Positions 41,521 through 57,146 of a DNA stretch of 64,000 nucleotides are shown here, piece after piece. Position numbers and translations under genes: made by a program. The stretch is taken from NCBI GenBank assembly GCA_964020975.1, contig OZ026629.1:53880231-53944230 (forward strand), written 5' to 3'. The notes under the pieces are model-generated. The model ran no database searches, had not been told where the DNA came from, and was given only the letters and a program-made list of their open reading frames with translations. Numbering within the stretch: the first letter of the stretch is position 1; every line of letters starts with the position of its first letter. The DNA comes from Hermodice carunculata. Lineage: Eukaryota; Annelida; Polychaeta; Eunicida; Amphinomidae.

Positions 41521-43720
41521 TTTTCTGTACTATATATCTGAGGACTGGAAATGGTTTATGGTTGAAAAAACAAAAGAAAAGGAAAGGCACAATGGCCTTA
41601 GGCATTCATACCTAGTTCGTTGTGATGCTAGTTTAATAATAAGATTGAATAAGGGGTCAGATTATCACAGAAAGGAATCTAAAGATTTTTTACCCAAGAA
41701 AATAGTTGAAGTGCGGATTGAGTGCTTGTCTAGGTTTGATCGGAGACTGCAAATTGACAATGAGTTGACTTAATGATTGTAGCAAATTTATTTTGCTATC
41801 TGATCCCATTTGATTCTCAGCATGAGTACTTTCCCTATTAATGCTGCCCCTCAGTGACCAGCAGACCTTGTTTACCAAGCCATATAATTATTGGCAAATG
41901 TTGCTTCTTCGTTTCTTTCTTCTTGTTTTCTTTTGCATATTGGTAAATTTTGTCCCTGAAGTGGGACAAGGTTTGTAAAGGCAGATAGAAAACTACTTGA
42001 AATGAAGAATATGCAAAATAATAATCACATTGCTTGTGACCATAAGCACACTGTATTTATATCAAGTAGATACAATTAGTTGGGTTCTTTGTTTACAAAG
42101 TTTCATGCATACATCTGGGTACATTTTGGAAAAAAACCTGCCATAGAATTCGGTTGCTAAAGAGATTATAGAATGTTTAATACCTGATAGAGAGCAAGCA
42201 TCTTCTATGTTTCAAAACTACGAGTGTACAAAATGCCCTTAAACACACGCAGTTGTTCATAAAAACAGTCTTTGGTTTGATCTGTAAAAACGCAAGCAAA
42301 GGCAAACGTGTCAGCAACTCGAGATAAAATGCAAAAGATTGAAGGTTCCTGAGCGTAAAGATCCTTTTGCTACCCAGAAGAAACTCTTTACCATGCTGAT
42401 GGTTAATACAATGACAGTCTACTACAATTTGGTACCTGACAGTATCGATAGAGAATGAGATAAAAACCATCATCAAAAGGTCACCCTCGACACTTTGTAA
42501 GTGGGATCTCATTCCAACGTGGGTTATGAAATGTTTTCTCCCAGACCCACTGCCTAGCATTGCTTATATTGCTTCAGAATCTTTACCATCCTTCCCAACA
42601 TTACCGGCTGAAATGAAGGTTGTCTTGGTCAGACCATTACTTAAGAAACTAACATTAAAACCATAAATAAGTGCAGATATTTACCATAAATAACTACAAA
42701 TATATATGAAACAATTTTATTTATTTATTAGTTTTTCTTGATTTACTGCAAATGTTTTGCAACAAAGTCGATTAAACCCACAATGCGATGTACCTCTAGT
42801 AGCCTATTATGAACAGATTTATTTCTCAGGCTTTATTGGGCTAGAAATTTTCTATGTATCTATTAATAAGGATGGGCCCTTGATATATATATATATATGA
42901 TAAAAACTTTAACCATTGTACACCATGTAGAATTATGTTTTCATTATTATACCTTTGCAGGCTCAGTTTTTGATTCACTTGTGCGCTTACCCACAGCTGG
43001 TCCAGTCAATTAGGTACCAATGAAACCTATTTAGGAAAACATGTGTAAGCTTTGCTTTCTGCGTCCTTATAATTGCTTTGCTCTGTTTAGTTAGCCATTG
43101 TACTGTAATGGTATTTTAAGTCCATGTTGGCTTCTTTTGTCTCGTAACCGGAGTTATTCTCTCGTGAGTTCAGAACAATAAGTGAATGTAGCATTGTCAT
43201 TTTGTATACATTGGTCATTTTGTCTTTCAATCGTAATTAGACTCTTTTATATGCCAAGGAACAAACGTGGGAGAATTGCATGATTAGAAATCAGACTGAT
43301 CTAGACCATGCAAGTCGGAGAACAATTTGTTCACTGTCTAATGTACGATGCTTAGAAGCAATGTTTATGTAAATGAGCTCATACATGTTACAACTGCCTA
43401 TTTTCTGTAGCTTTTTATATACAATTGCTTGTGTTGCTGGCTCCTTGGAATTGACTGCGGTGATACTTTTGGAACTTTTAAACTGGCTTGCTAGACACTT
43501 CTACCATGCTTTCTTTTTTTTTTAATTGCTTGAAGACAACTTAGTCAATTTGATGAATAAAAATAAACGATAGCCTGCGATCATAGAAGTAGTATGTATT
43601 GCAGAACATAAGCAGGAGTTATATTAATATCTCCACATTTTGTAGCGATGGTATCCCATCAACTTCATTAATAATAGTTGTTTTACCCAATTAAAATGTG
43701 ATTCTTCAGGATACTCTTTT
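41521..43720. other. no gene seen
   Basis: Only anonymous short frames (for example 42,177-42,560 on the minus strand). A short (AT)n run lies at about 42,881-42,898. Confidence 0.5.
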
Positions 43721-44560
43721 ATTTTGCTGTAAATTCAGCTGAATTAAAAGTCAGGAGAGCCAAAAAAGAGACAGGCCCACCATGTTTCTTTTGATCTTTG
43801 GCACCAGGATGAAATTTTGTCTTTAAATGGTTTGGTCTATCTGTTTTGGAAAAACCAAAGTCCTTTGTCAATGAAGAATATTTGAAAGGTTGAGAGGACT
43901 AGCTTAAAACCACCAGTTACCTTTGTGGGTGACTGGAGGTCTCAAGTCAGGATTGAAATTTGTATCTTCACATCTCTATTGGGTAGTGAATGTTATGTTC
44001 TGCTGACTCTTGAATCTCTTTGAGTTCATTGGTGGGTTGGAAATTGTGAATACAGGAAATGATTTTCGTAACTTTTTGATAAATACTTCATTGGCTGTGT
44101 GTTGTGTTCTCTGACTCACAGTTATAAGGGAGTGTGTTTATAATGTTACAGATTCATAAATATCACCAACACGATGAGGGCCTACCTTCTAGTTTTGCTG
44201 TTAACCCAGCTGCCTGATAAGTCAGGAAAACACAAAAAAGGGACAGGCTTGCCGTGTTTCTTTGTATCTTTGGCACAAGTGAAGAAAGTTGGTTTTTAAG
44301 TGGTTGGGCTTATATGTTTTGGAAAAAAACTAAAGTCTGTAGTTAATGAAAAATATTTCAAAGGTAGAGAGGACTGGTTTTAAACCACCAGTTACCTTTT
44401 GTGGGGGAATGGCTGTCTGAAGTCAAGACTGAAATCTGTTTCTTCACATTAGTATTGGAAGATGGATGTTGATGGTTTAGTAACTCTTGAATCTCTTTGA
44501 TGTCATTGTTGGGTTGAAATTTAGGAGTACGGATAATGATTTTCTGTTCTGTTTGGGCTC
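43721..44560 (+). repeat. local repeat family R, units 3-4 (~470 bp)
   Basis: Units begin TTTTGCTGTAAATTCAGCTG (43,723) and TTTTGCTGTTAACCCAGCTG (44,194), about 470 bp apart. They run in parallel through 'agtcagga', 'gacaggc', 'TCTTTGGCAC', 'TATATGTTTTGGAAAAA', 'ACCACCAGTTACCTTT' and 'CTCTTGAATCTCTTTGA'. No protein and no terminal structure recognised. Confidence 0.8.
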
Positions 44561-46460
<1,900 letters not shown>

Positions 46461-46588
46461 AATCATGTTGAAATTCCTAAAGGTAACTGTAAGTATAACT
46501 GTTTTCCTGTAACAGTTTTAATTTTTTTCATTTATAATCTGACGCAGTTCAACTTGTCAACCAGCTGATTTAGATGCTAATTATTTAT

Positions 46589-46592
<4 letters not shown>

Positions 46593-46653
<61 letters not shown>
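46593..46653. repeat. second (GA)n microsatellite
   Basis: A pure GA run of about 60 bases, 135 bases after the first. Confidence 0.95.
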
Positions 46654-46658
<5 letters not shown>

Positions 46659-47206
46659 TAAACACTTTGAGCTAACCTGACATGACTTTCACAATAACAA
46701 ACTATATTCATCAGATAATAATAAAAAACAACATCAGTTTCACTACACTTGAAACACTTACTGCACTGCAAAATGTGCAGAAAATGCTCGAATGTTCAAA
46801 TTGTTACCAAATATATAAAAGCTCCATGAAAAGAGAAACGGACAACAGTTTTCAATGATAGTGATGAGACCAAAGAACCCGAATATAGTGATGGTTTGAG
46901 ATTTACGCTCCAAACTCGTTTAAGGAATACCATGCCTTGGGTGGACAAAATGTGTAACATAGTGACCCTTTCAACAAAGAAATTTTCCACATGGATGTAT
47001 TCATGTGTACAGCCATTCGTGATCTCTAAGCTGAATAAATTTATTACAAGTATCTCCAAGCAGGTCATAACCACACTTGCAGTTCAAAGGCATTTTCATG
47101 TTTGGCCCTGCAGACTGCTTGTGTGATCTGCAATGTTAGCAAGAGCGGAATTTCCACTTCAATGGGGATACTGTCAGTTGGAACAGACATCCACCTGTAG
47201 TAAGAA
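46654..47206. other. upstream flank of the Penelope-like element
   Basis: No clear GIY-YIG core (the expected first half of the nuclease domain) could be read here. The Penelope element may begin within this stretch or may be truncated near 47,207. Confidence 0.4.
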
Positions 47207-49770
47207 ATGCCCCAAATTATTGATTACATAGAGCCAAATTTGTTAGACCGAGACAGTTATGTTAACACAAGGAAATTATTACAAATGGAAAATTTTTGGA
47301 TGAAAACCCTTAATTCAGCGTTTCCTTATGGACTCAATGACAAAATTTTAGGCTTCTGTGATGTTACGAATTTGGACTTTGCAACTCTTGACAGCAGTGA
47401 CACACCTTTTCATAATAATCAGGCTGGTATTCAAAGAAGAAGAAGAAGTCATGGACAAAGAAAATCACGGAAAAACAGGAAAAGTAGGAATGTGGATACA
47501 AAAGACCTTGTCCATAATTTACTACAGGCTTTCTCCAATGGCATTGATCAATTACATACAGCTCTTAAAGCACTATCATTTCGAGACATAACAAAAATCA
47601 ATGAATATTTGGGTCTTACTGATTCAGAACACACATTTCCGCAAAATTTTTGTGAAATTGTGTACGCTTACACAACAACTATTCGGAAACCAGATTCTAA
47701 TAAGAAAAAATTAGATCAAATGTTTTGCAGCATTCCTTTCAAACACAAAATTATTGATTCACTAAAAATTCAGTCCCTTTTCAAACTGAAATTTGTTCAT
47801 AACATGATTCCCAAGGAGTGCAAAATAAAAGACCCCCCCATCATTTCCTATAAATATGGCAACAATATTGGACAAAGTATCATGAATTACAAGAAATTTC
47901 TGGCTTCAACTACTCATGAAGATATCGCAGCGAATCAAAATTGTGACTGTATGTCTAACAGTAAATATTCTTATTTTGTTGATGCATACCACAAACATAT
48001 ATTTACAGGTAATCTGGATATTATGCATAATTCAAGTTTAAAAGAAATTATTTATAATTATTATGATAAAAGGTACAAAATTTCGGATGTGTCCTAAGTT
48101 GAACATTGACAATATTTTTCAGGATACATGTGATGCATTTGATTCCTACTGTATGAAATGGGCAAAGACAGAAAAAATTGAATTTCAGAAATTTAAAGGA
48201 TGGTTATCAAACTTGAAACGAGTCTTTAGAAATAGAATTTATCGTTACAAATCGCACATTAAGAATTTCAATACGATTAATCTAAAACAACCTGAAGTTT
48301 CAAAAGCAGTCAAAGAACTACAAGAAAGATTTGTAGTCACTAACATAGATAAGGCAGGGAACAATTTTGGGATCATCTGCAAAAAATATTATCTGGATGT
48401 TTTGAAAAAAGAACTTGGTATAAACAATATTTCAGACATAAGAGGAAATGACGTTTATAAATTACACAAACAATCCATTGATAATTTGATAAATACACAT
48501 AAAGATGAGATGAAAAGGAATTTTAATATCAAAATTTCTGAAGAGGACTCCTCTATTCCACTTTTGTTCTGGATACCCAAATTACATAACAACCCTTTTA
48601 AATCTAGATTCATAGCCGGTGCTGCAGAATGTACAACAAAACAATTATCAAAAGAAGTAACATTGTGTTTGACTGCAATTAGGAGTCATTTCCGTAAATA
48701 CTGTAATGCAATTTCTAGAAACTGTGAAATAAATTGCTTTTGGAGTATTAGCAATTCTTCCGAGTTTGTATCTAAAATCAAAGATGTTAAAGCGAAAAAT
48801 ATCAAATGTTTTGGTTTTTCTACACTGTACACAAATCTACCCATAGATGAAGTCAAACGTTATCTTTCAGAATCAATAAGCAAAACGTTTAAACATAATG
48901 GTAAACCATACATTAATATCAATTCATATACAAAGAAAGCATATTGGTCACATAATAAATATTCAAAAAGTAACGTTAAATCTTACACTGTTGAAACTTT
49001 GATAGATGCTATAAAATTTCTTTTGGATAATACTTTTGATAAATGCGGACCATTGGTTTTTCAACAAGTAAAAGGCATTCTAATGGGCAGTAACTGCTCC
49101 CCTTTACTGGCAGATTTGTATTTAACCTGGCTTGAATTTAAGTATATGGATAAATTGATGGAAAAGGGCGTTCAAATGGCTATAAAATTATCAAACAATG
49201 CAAGATATATTGATGACATTGCTTGTGTAAATGTACCAAATTTCAGTGAAATTGCTAAAGAAATTTCCACAAAAGATATCCCCTTGGAGGGTAACAATTC
49301 AGATGGTTTCAGAGATGTGTTTTTGGACTTGGATATTCAGGTCACTAATGACAAGTTTTGTATTAAAGTCTATCACAAAATAGATGAATTTAACTTTGAA
49401 GTAGTTAATTATCCTTTCCCGGACAGTAATATTTCGGATACTATTGGATATAATACATTTTTGTCACAGATTTTGAGATTTGGTCGTATTTGTTCTAAAT
49501 TTCAGGACTTTGCATCAAGAACCAAATTTATTTACCACTTTGTGGCCGGTGGAAGATAAGTGCTTGCATTTAGCCAGTCACTTTGGCTTCAGGAACAAAG
49601 TCTATCCATGTAGAGACTCCAGTACTTTCAGAAAGTGCAATATATTGTTTTCTATACGTTTGAATAATGCTAGTACGTATCAACCTCAGCATTTGAATTA
49701 CACTGTTGATATGGCCATGAATAAATGCAAAAATCATGGCGAATTTTTATATGGACGATGTTTTAGTTGA
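47207..49770 (+). mobile_element. Naiad-like Penelope element, broken
   Basis: Parts in order: the C-terminal half of a GIY-YIG-type endonuclease with NFWMKTLNSAFPYGLNDKI (~47,291-47,347); a basic linker RRRRSHGQRKSRKNRKSRN (~47,437-47,495); a CCHH-like motif, CDC then HKHIFTGNL (~47,944-48,017); then the Penelope reverse transcriptase with NIDKAGNNFGIICKK (~48,338), FWIPKLHNNPFKSRFI (~48,568), FSTLYTNLP (~48,812), GILMGSNCSPLLADLY (~49,076), ARYIDDI (~49,200, catalytic Asp pair) and FLDLDIQV (~49,319). A nuclease domain before the RT is the permuted order described for Naiad/Chlamys-type Penelope elements, unlike canonical ones with a C-terminal GIY-YIG. Open frames cover 47,207-48,097 and 48,063-49,559. 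It looks broken, with about two breaks, and probably young. No terminal repeats were defined. Confidence 0.85.
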
Positions 49771-52700
49771 ATATTTGGTAAACCCTTATTATTTGGCAAA
49801 CTGAAGTGTCACTGTAGTTTCCTTGGATGGCATTGCAGGGTATGACACATGAAGTCTGCCGAAGAGATTAAGATACTTCATCGCTGACCTAGAATAAACA
49901 GTGCTTTGATGCTAACAATCTGGTATACTAGTGTTGAAAAGCAGTATAACCTGATAACCCGGTAAAATATCTGACACTTGCATGGGGAAGTAGCCTCTAA
50001 ATGCATGGACATTGATCTGTAAACACAAGTGTTTACAGGTCACTTGCTTGTGCAGTCTTTTAACACAATCATCGTGTCTTGATAAATGCATTACAACATT
50101 GCCGAACTCAAAACGTGCCACTTCCATCATCCGATTTCTTATAGTCTTGCATGAAAATATCAAATGCCCTATATCCATTATGTAGCAAAGTTGTATTGCT
50201 TGCTGTAATATTGTCTGTGTTTTTGGTATCCAATGCAATGTATGCCAACTGCATATACAGTCAGTGTAAATGTTCCGATATGCTGTGGCAAATGCCCACA
50301 ATGACTAGTAGCAAACGCAAATAACACATGGCAAGTTTTGCTGTATTCATTCTCTTTTTTGGGAGGTAAACTATGGTAACGCACTTTTGAATACATTTGT
50401 AAAATATCTTAAGGCCTCGGGTTAGAGCCACCATATCACACTATAAACAGAACTATAATAGCTTTCCTTGAACAGCTAATTACTACTTTTGAGGCCTCTG
50501 TGATATATTGCAAGTAATATATTAAAAAGGACTGCTTTTTGTAAGTTAATTAAAATTTCGGTTAAAGCACAGATTATAAAACAAGAAAGGATATGGCACC
50601 ACACACATTGGATTTCCCTGTAATATTTTCTGTTGCGTGCTTCTGAATCCTACAGGTATGTCTTAGTAGGTAAATGTATTCTAATAATCACAGGTGCTTG
50701 ATATTATTTATTTTGGCATCTGATTCAAATGAAACTACAATTTACAGCTATTTCAGAAAAAAATCAAATGTCTTCTACTGGAAGAGTTTGTCTGTGAAGG
50801 AAATGACCTATATGATTGTACAGAAACCAAACCTAGATCTCACCGAGATACTTAATCCCACCAAGTTTTGTTAGATTTTTCAGTAGCTATTGCATCGGAA
50901 ACCGATTTCACATGTGACCATGTTATCGTGAGAACTAAATCTAGGTAACCCTGGAACAATGCCAACTAGTCTTCCATCCATACAAAGTCCCATAAAATTT
51001 CAAGCAGTGTCATCGAATTCTTCAAAGCGTTTCGTACTTAAATTAAAAGTAAGAAAACAAAACAACAACAACAGCCTCAAGCCGAATTGAAAGTCGCCAC
51101 TATCGTACAAGTTCCACTGGGAAACATTAATATTTTCAGAATAAAACCTCCCTTAAGCCTTGCATATTTTACTTATATGCTGAGACCCAGACTTTCGATG
51201 CCAAAGTGAACTGTTACAATCACATGTACATGGATGTTTGGTAGCGCCACCAGTCTGTAAGAATTATGAGGTGACGTTTTGGAAAATATGACACAAGGAC
51301 TTTTTTTGCAAAGGAAAAAAATTATCTTAGTTATTATTTATTAGTTATTAAAAATGTAATTTGATGATTCTTTATGCAGGCACATAACAAAATAAGCTAA
51401 TGCCCTTGCAGTCATTTTCTGGCTTAACAAAAGAAAGATTTCATAGTTATAATATTAGGATTATTCATGCAGCCGCATGACAAAGTAAGCCAATGCATCT
51501 ATAGTCGCATTAGGCTCCAGGACCCAAATAGATTCAGAACATTTGATTCAGTGGTTAAAAAAAGTGAGCAAAGTATCCCAGGATGCATGTTAAGAATAAT
51601 AGTGCATTGTGCTTCATACCTTTATGAAAAGCATAATTGGTCTGGAAAGACGAGACCCATGTCGTACTGAATATGATTACATTATTAGTTTTTGTCACTA
51701 GGAACACTGCATGGGCTTTTAAAATACTTTAGAGATGGACCTGACCAATGATGCTCGAGAAAGCAACATCATGTAGCTGTACAGTTCTTTATTTAAGGAA
51801 AAACGTTTAAACAGTCAGAATTGAAGTGACATTTGAAAATTATTTTGGATTTTGCTTTTCTTTTTGGTGCTAATCATTTTCCATACGTTACGATCCGTGA
51901 CTTACAAAAATGAATCAAGATCTATTTGTCTAACAGGTGATATCACAGATGTGCATACCTTATATTAGACAAAGCTGTCAACTTTGTAAGATGTTGCCGC
52001 AGACATGTACTGAAAAGCCAGTTTCTAGTGGTCGAGGGTCAATGAGCTCAAATTGTAGCAACTAAAAAGGGAGATTTCTTCCGTTTATATAAATATAAAT
52101 GCCTGGCTTTTCTTCTTGGATTTAATATGGCTTAATGGGCAGATATTCTTAATGCCCAGAGGTATAACTGATGTAATGGGATTAAAACTGTCTGCGCAGG
52201 TCTTTAGTGCATGTACACTTTTTCAAAGAACGTTATTTGAGTTATATTTCAGTAACACACTGACTATGTCCTTGCTATTCTTGGAGTAGCCTTCATTTCA
52301 TTTGCAACGAATGGGAATAATGATGTTTATGTAGCTCTTGCCAGATTTAAGAAAAGCTGTGCTGCTGAGACTTAGTTTTAATAAGATCTACGAAAGTCAT
52401 CAACATGAATATCACCAAATATAATAGCAAAACTTGAATATCCACCAAACAATACATTATTGATTGAATATGTAAAGATGAGCATACGTCATATTGATAA
52501 CACTAAAGCGATGACTGTCATAGAGACAACAGCTTTAAAGAATGGTAGAAACACTGCATCAAAACCCCCTGCAAACAAGAACCATCCATGATCAAAACGA
52601 ATATGAAATGCAGTATGTAGGAAAACATCCCTGTTCTGACGTGAGAGAGGTGGTAACAAAAGGCAGTAGTAGTTTAGATCGATTTAATGCTGGCAACTCT

Positions 52701-52779
52701 CAACTTTAAGAAATATCTTGCTTCATACACGCATCATATGAAATGCAAGCTACAATTGTTAGGTTTACATATCTACTAC
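49771..52779. other. no gene seen
   Basis: Short anonymous frames on both strands; no supported repeat. Confidence 0.5.
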
Positions 52780-54290
52780 AATATTATATAACATCTCAAA
52801 TCCACCTGATATCAGTCTAATAAATGTCAACCTTTTTCCCAAAACTTAAGAAAAAATATTACTTTAATTTCATTTACGAATATCTCGGTTTCACAAGTTT
52901 TCGGAATAGAAGAATATTACAGGAGTAAAAGTTGTCAAAATTGACGCATGCTCTAGCAAAGGCAATTAACATTGACACATAGACACCATAATCTGGCACA
53001 AGGAAAATATAACTATCCATGTCAGAGTAAATTACAATATTAAATTCAAAATCATCACATTTGTCATATAATTTAAACTTATATTGACTATAATCATTAT
53101 GCGTCATCACATGCAGAAATTAATATTGCATGTCATTCTCTGTAGCTACCTTTCACTCCAAATCATCAGAGTATGTTTGTGAAATTGAAATAAATTCTTG
53201 AAAGTGTTTATAGATGATGCTCAATAGGTCATCAATATATCTAAAAGTCAACTTGAAACATTTTTCATGAAATAAATACTCATACTGATAAAAAATTATA
53301 CTGATGGTAAAATACCGTATTGAATCCAATTAGCGTACATGCCCCAATAAGCGCACCTCCACTTTTACTGAATGATCTCCAAGTTACTGTGAAACTGGTA
53401 TGGCTTTCAATGTAATTCTTTTATCACCATGCATGACTAGCTATGAAATCAACAGTTGTCCAATCAAGTACAATTCTTTATCACAAAAAGCATGATGGTT
53501 TGTTTGTTGTGTTTTTTTAAATGCTCTCCACCTTATTTGCATCTCCTTGTGTACTTTGAAAAGAACTCCCTGTTTGCTGAGCACTTCCTCTCATATTGCA
53601 CATGCTCAGTTGCTACTTCCTGTTTAGGTAGCCATGCTAGCTTGCTCACATGGGAAGCAGACCCAGGCATTTAGTTGGCTGAATGTTACCTTAGTTTACC
53701 AATATTTTTATTTTTTATCGACATAAATAAAGTTTGATATGTATGTTATCATCATATGGTGTTTAGGTGAGTCTACAAAATTTATATGGATAGTTTTACT
53801 GGCGATTTTAGTGACGTGAACATGATGACTGTTCCAACTCTTTGGAAGACTTGCCATGGGGAAAATGGTGGTGTGTGCTTATGATCGATTTTTCTGGGCT
53901 GAATTTTCATGTAAAATATTTGTTTTTTCAAGCGCACGGTATGCCAATTGGAATGAATACGGTAAATATAAATTGGCACAATTGGTACCCATTGGAATTG
54001 CAATTGTTTGGTTAAAGATGGAATCTCCAAAATTGACATATATGTTATAAATAAAAAAGTTCAACGACTCCAGAAACTTATCATATTCAAATGAAAACTA
54101 GCGATCCTTCACGTCATTACTAAAATATGCACCTTCATTAAATATGACCAGTCTTTGAAAGTTATTTTCTCATTTGTTTTACATTTATTCAAGGAGAACA
54201 GCATCATCAATGGATGGAATTGGTAATTATTTATCGTATGCAAAGTAGATATATAAAAGCAGATTTTATGTGTACCAGTGGCCCTCTCAC
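52780..54290 (-). mobile_element. second Penelope-like remnant, old and broken
   Basis: On the minus strand, RT words appear in the expected order: FYISTLHTI (~54,250), FEYDKFLESLNFFIYNIYV (~54,085-54,030), IAIPMGTNCA (~54,000-53,970), FRYIDDLLSI (~53,250-53,220), KLYDKCDDFEFNIV (~53,070-53,030), YGVYVSMLIAFARACVNFD (~52,990-52,940) and a C-terminal FRKLVKPRYS (~52,885). Spacing between GTNCA and YIDD is about 500 bp longer than usual, suggesting an insertion. The sequence type (YDKxDDFxF, YGVYxSxLIxFARAC) differs from the element at 47-50 kb, so it is another subfamily. It is clearly broken in many places. The endonuclease part is not seen. Confidence 0.75.
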
Positions 54291-56685
54291 AAGTAACTTA
54301 TTACATTAGTCTCTGTTGTGCATGGGCTTACTTCGTCACATTATACACCTAACAACACATCCCCAAAGAGGCTTACTACCTAAAACGGGCTTTTATTGTT
54401 TCAATATATCTGAATGAATACTAAATACATAAAAACCAACTGGAGGAATTATGCACTATTTAGAAAATTATAAAAATTTTCAAACTGACACAACGTAATT
54501 TGAAAGTTAATTCTGTTTTTATCCAACATTGACTCACATTACTATTTTACTGGTGCAAATTCAACACCATCACCAACAAAAATCCACATAAGACGAAAAT
54601 AACATTTTCATTAGTACCATGTCAACTGAGTCCCACATTGGATATCAGCGAGGCTCAACTCTTTTGATAAACTTTGGTGTTACCATATTCTTACCTTTTG
54701 TAAGTGCTAATAAATTTGTAATAAATTAATATATCAAGTACACGTACTTCTCTCATTATACCTGTACATCAACTCGTCAATCTAGGCACATTGGCATAGT
54801 CTATTGTACATTTAATTAAAGGAAAAGTGAAACTGACTGTTTGACGTGTTTAATCTTTATATTGTATTTGTATTGTAACATTACATGTTACTCTAAGTTG
54901 CTGTTAAAATATATATTCAATTAAAAATTCAATTCAATTAAATAGAGGCGTATTGCTACGTGCTGGAAAGAAAATCATATTATTATGTCAGCACAGTTTG
55001 CTCGTCCATGAAGTCTTTCTTTCTTCTTTCTTTCGTTATTATAACCCTTGTACGCGCAGGTATCCAGTCTGTTGGCAACAAATGCTCTAGCTTTTGTCTT
55101 TCCCTTTCTCATTTTCTTTATCTATCTATGTGTGTACTTCTTTCTGCATTGTTTCTTCTCTCTCATTCTCTTTTTCTTTCTTAACAAGTCAATCATGTCA
55201 CCTTTTTTTGATATCGCAATACATAGAAACTCCAAATGTTGTATAATTAGTCCTTTATGTCTGAATTTTCACTTTTTGATGTGTGAAAGTAATAGATATC
55301 ATATGGTTTCACACTAGATTACATGAAGCACAAGTTTTGAATACTTTAAAAAATATGACAAAGTTGCTACTAAAATATACCTTCATGACAACTGTGCAAC
55401 CAAAGAAAACTGCTTAAACAAGTCAACACATTTTAAATAATGCATTTTAGCTGGATGTACTTGAAATTTAAAATACCGAATATGTGCTTAAGTTACACAA
55501 TTGAAAATAGGAATATTATAAATCTATATCTTGAATATCACCAAACGTGCAACTTAGATGACATATATACAGCTACACATTATGATGTTGACCATTGCTT
55601 ATCTAATGAATGCTTAACAAAGTAGATATTACATGTATTTAAATTCTTCAAAAATAAGTTGATGTGTCTTGACTGAATAGAATATCCAGATTATGCAAAT
55701 ACTTTACTTTTATATTTATACTTGGTCAAGACTGCTGTCTAAGGTAAGCATATTTCCATTTTTTTCTTCCACTATGCTTACATCACGCTTTAAAAATGGA
55801 ACAAATCTACAGAAACCGATAAACTTACCTTCATTAAATGTTACATCAGGCTTTCTATAGGAACCAATGCTTTATTTTAATGACACTTGCAATATCATAG
55901 ATTGTAATGGAAGCACACATGGACAGAAATTAATTAAAGATGCACATATCTACACGACGTAGAATGTCAAGAGCCTTAAAGTGAAGGGTTAGATATGCTA
56001 CAACATTGCAGTTTGATGTCATATACACACGCACTGTGGACAAAAATATGATTTCAAGCTGTGATTAATAATTTTGTAAACTCAAGTATCAAAGGTAGTA
56101 TTTGTAGCTGTCTAGGTGGATCATTCTGAAAATAGCTACCTTAAAGCAATGTCCATCAAGTGAAAGTTCCTTTTGTGAACCTGTTATCTCATATTAATAG
56201 TAATTGTGAACACTGAGTGATTGAAAAAAATTCCCTCCCATAGTGACAACAAAGGAAACTACTTTCTCTTCAATATAAAATCATAGTACCACCAGGCATT
56301 CCCGGGGCTAATTACTCACCTTATCAGATAAATTAGCATAAGCAAACACTTAGGAATACATCTAAGATAATACCCAGCCCTGAATTTTCTTTCAAATCCC
56401 GGGTTGCAGCCCAGTGAATATTTCAAGCATATAAAGTTAATTAAAATTGGGAAGCATATATTGCATTTCTTTCAAATCAGATTAAAGTGATAGGTATTTT
56501 GAAAAATGAGAGTGTTGGGACAAATGAACTGAAGAATATATTACGCGTTGGTTTAGTCTCATTTCACATACTGTAAAGTTACATTAGCTGCTACTAGTGA
56601 CAAAATTAGATTGTTTAGTAAAACTTCATAAAGCAGCTTCTGGATTTTATTTGTTTTCCTGAGTAAAATAACCAACCTGGAGAAT
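54291..56685. other. no gene; possible LINE/SINE tail near 54,945
   Basis: At 54,840-54,946 sequence ending TTCAATTCAATTAAAT resembles the pentamer tails of some LINEs, but no coding part precedes it. A pyrimidine-rich patch lies at about 55,010-55,190. Otherwise nothing supported. Confidence 0.4.
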
Positions 56686-57146
56686 TACGGTAAATTCTCT
56701 AATTGAAGCCGCGGCTTGTAATGAATACTTTTGTCCAAATTGAAGATAACGAAGTCAGGTTACGTCTTTTAATAGAGTTTTCCTCGCACCATGACCTGAT
56801 GAGCTATTATGGTACCTTCAGGAATAGACATATCGAGAAGACATAACATCATAAGGTCAAGTAATAATAGATGGGATGAATTTTTAATTATCTACTTTTT
56901 ATTGGTGAAAGTACCACAGACAGACAAAAGGTAACAACATGCTTCTATAATATTAATAAATGACGTAAAATGATTGCAAGTCATACACATGAAACTCAGG
57001 AGGAAACTTTTCATTTTTGATTATTTTAAATAAACACATTGAAGTCGGGGTGTGGCTTCTATTAGTGTCTTTCTTTTGAACAAAATGACGGGGATTAAAT
57101 CCTTGTACATGTTCGGGGTGCGTCTTGTAATAGAGAATTTACTGTA
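56686..57146. mobile_element. ~460-bp pogo-like MITE
   Basis: Left end TACGGTAAATTCTCTA (56,686) and right end TAGAGAATTTACTGTA (57,131-57,146) form an inverted pair with one mismatch in 16 bases. TA lies at both edges, which fits Tc1/mariner-pogo insertion at TA. Internal 'GAAGCC' words are also roughly inverted. No coding sequence. Confidence 0.65.

Noticed and set aside
42177-42560. 127-codon minus-strand frame
   Set aside because: No recognisable motif; length is within the range expected by chance.
46750-47206. N-terminal GIY-YIG core upstream of the Penelope frame
   Set aside because: No readable GIY/YIG pair or following Arg/His motif could be found in any frame; left as unknown rather than called.
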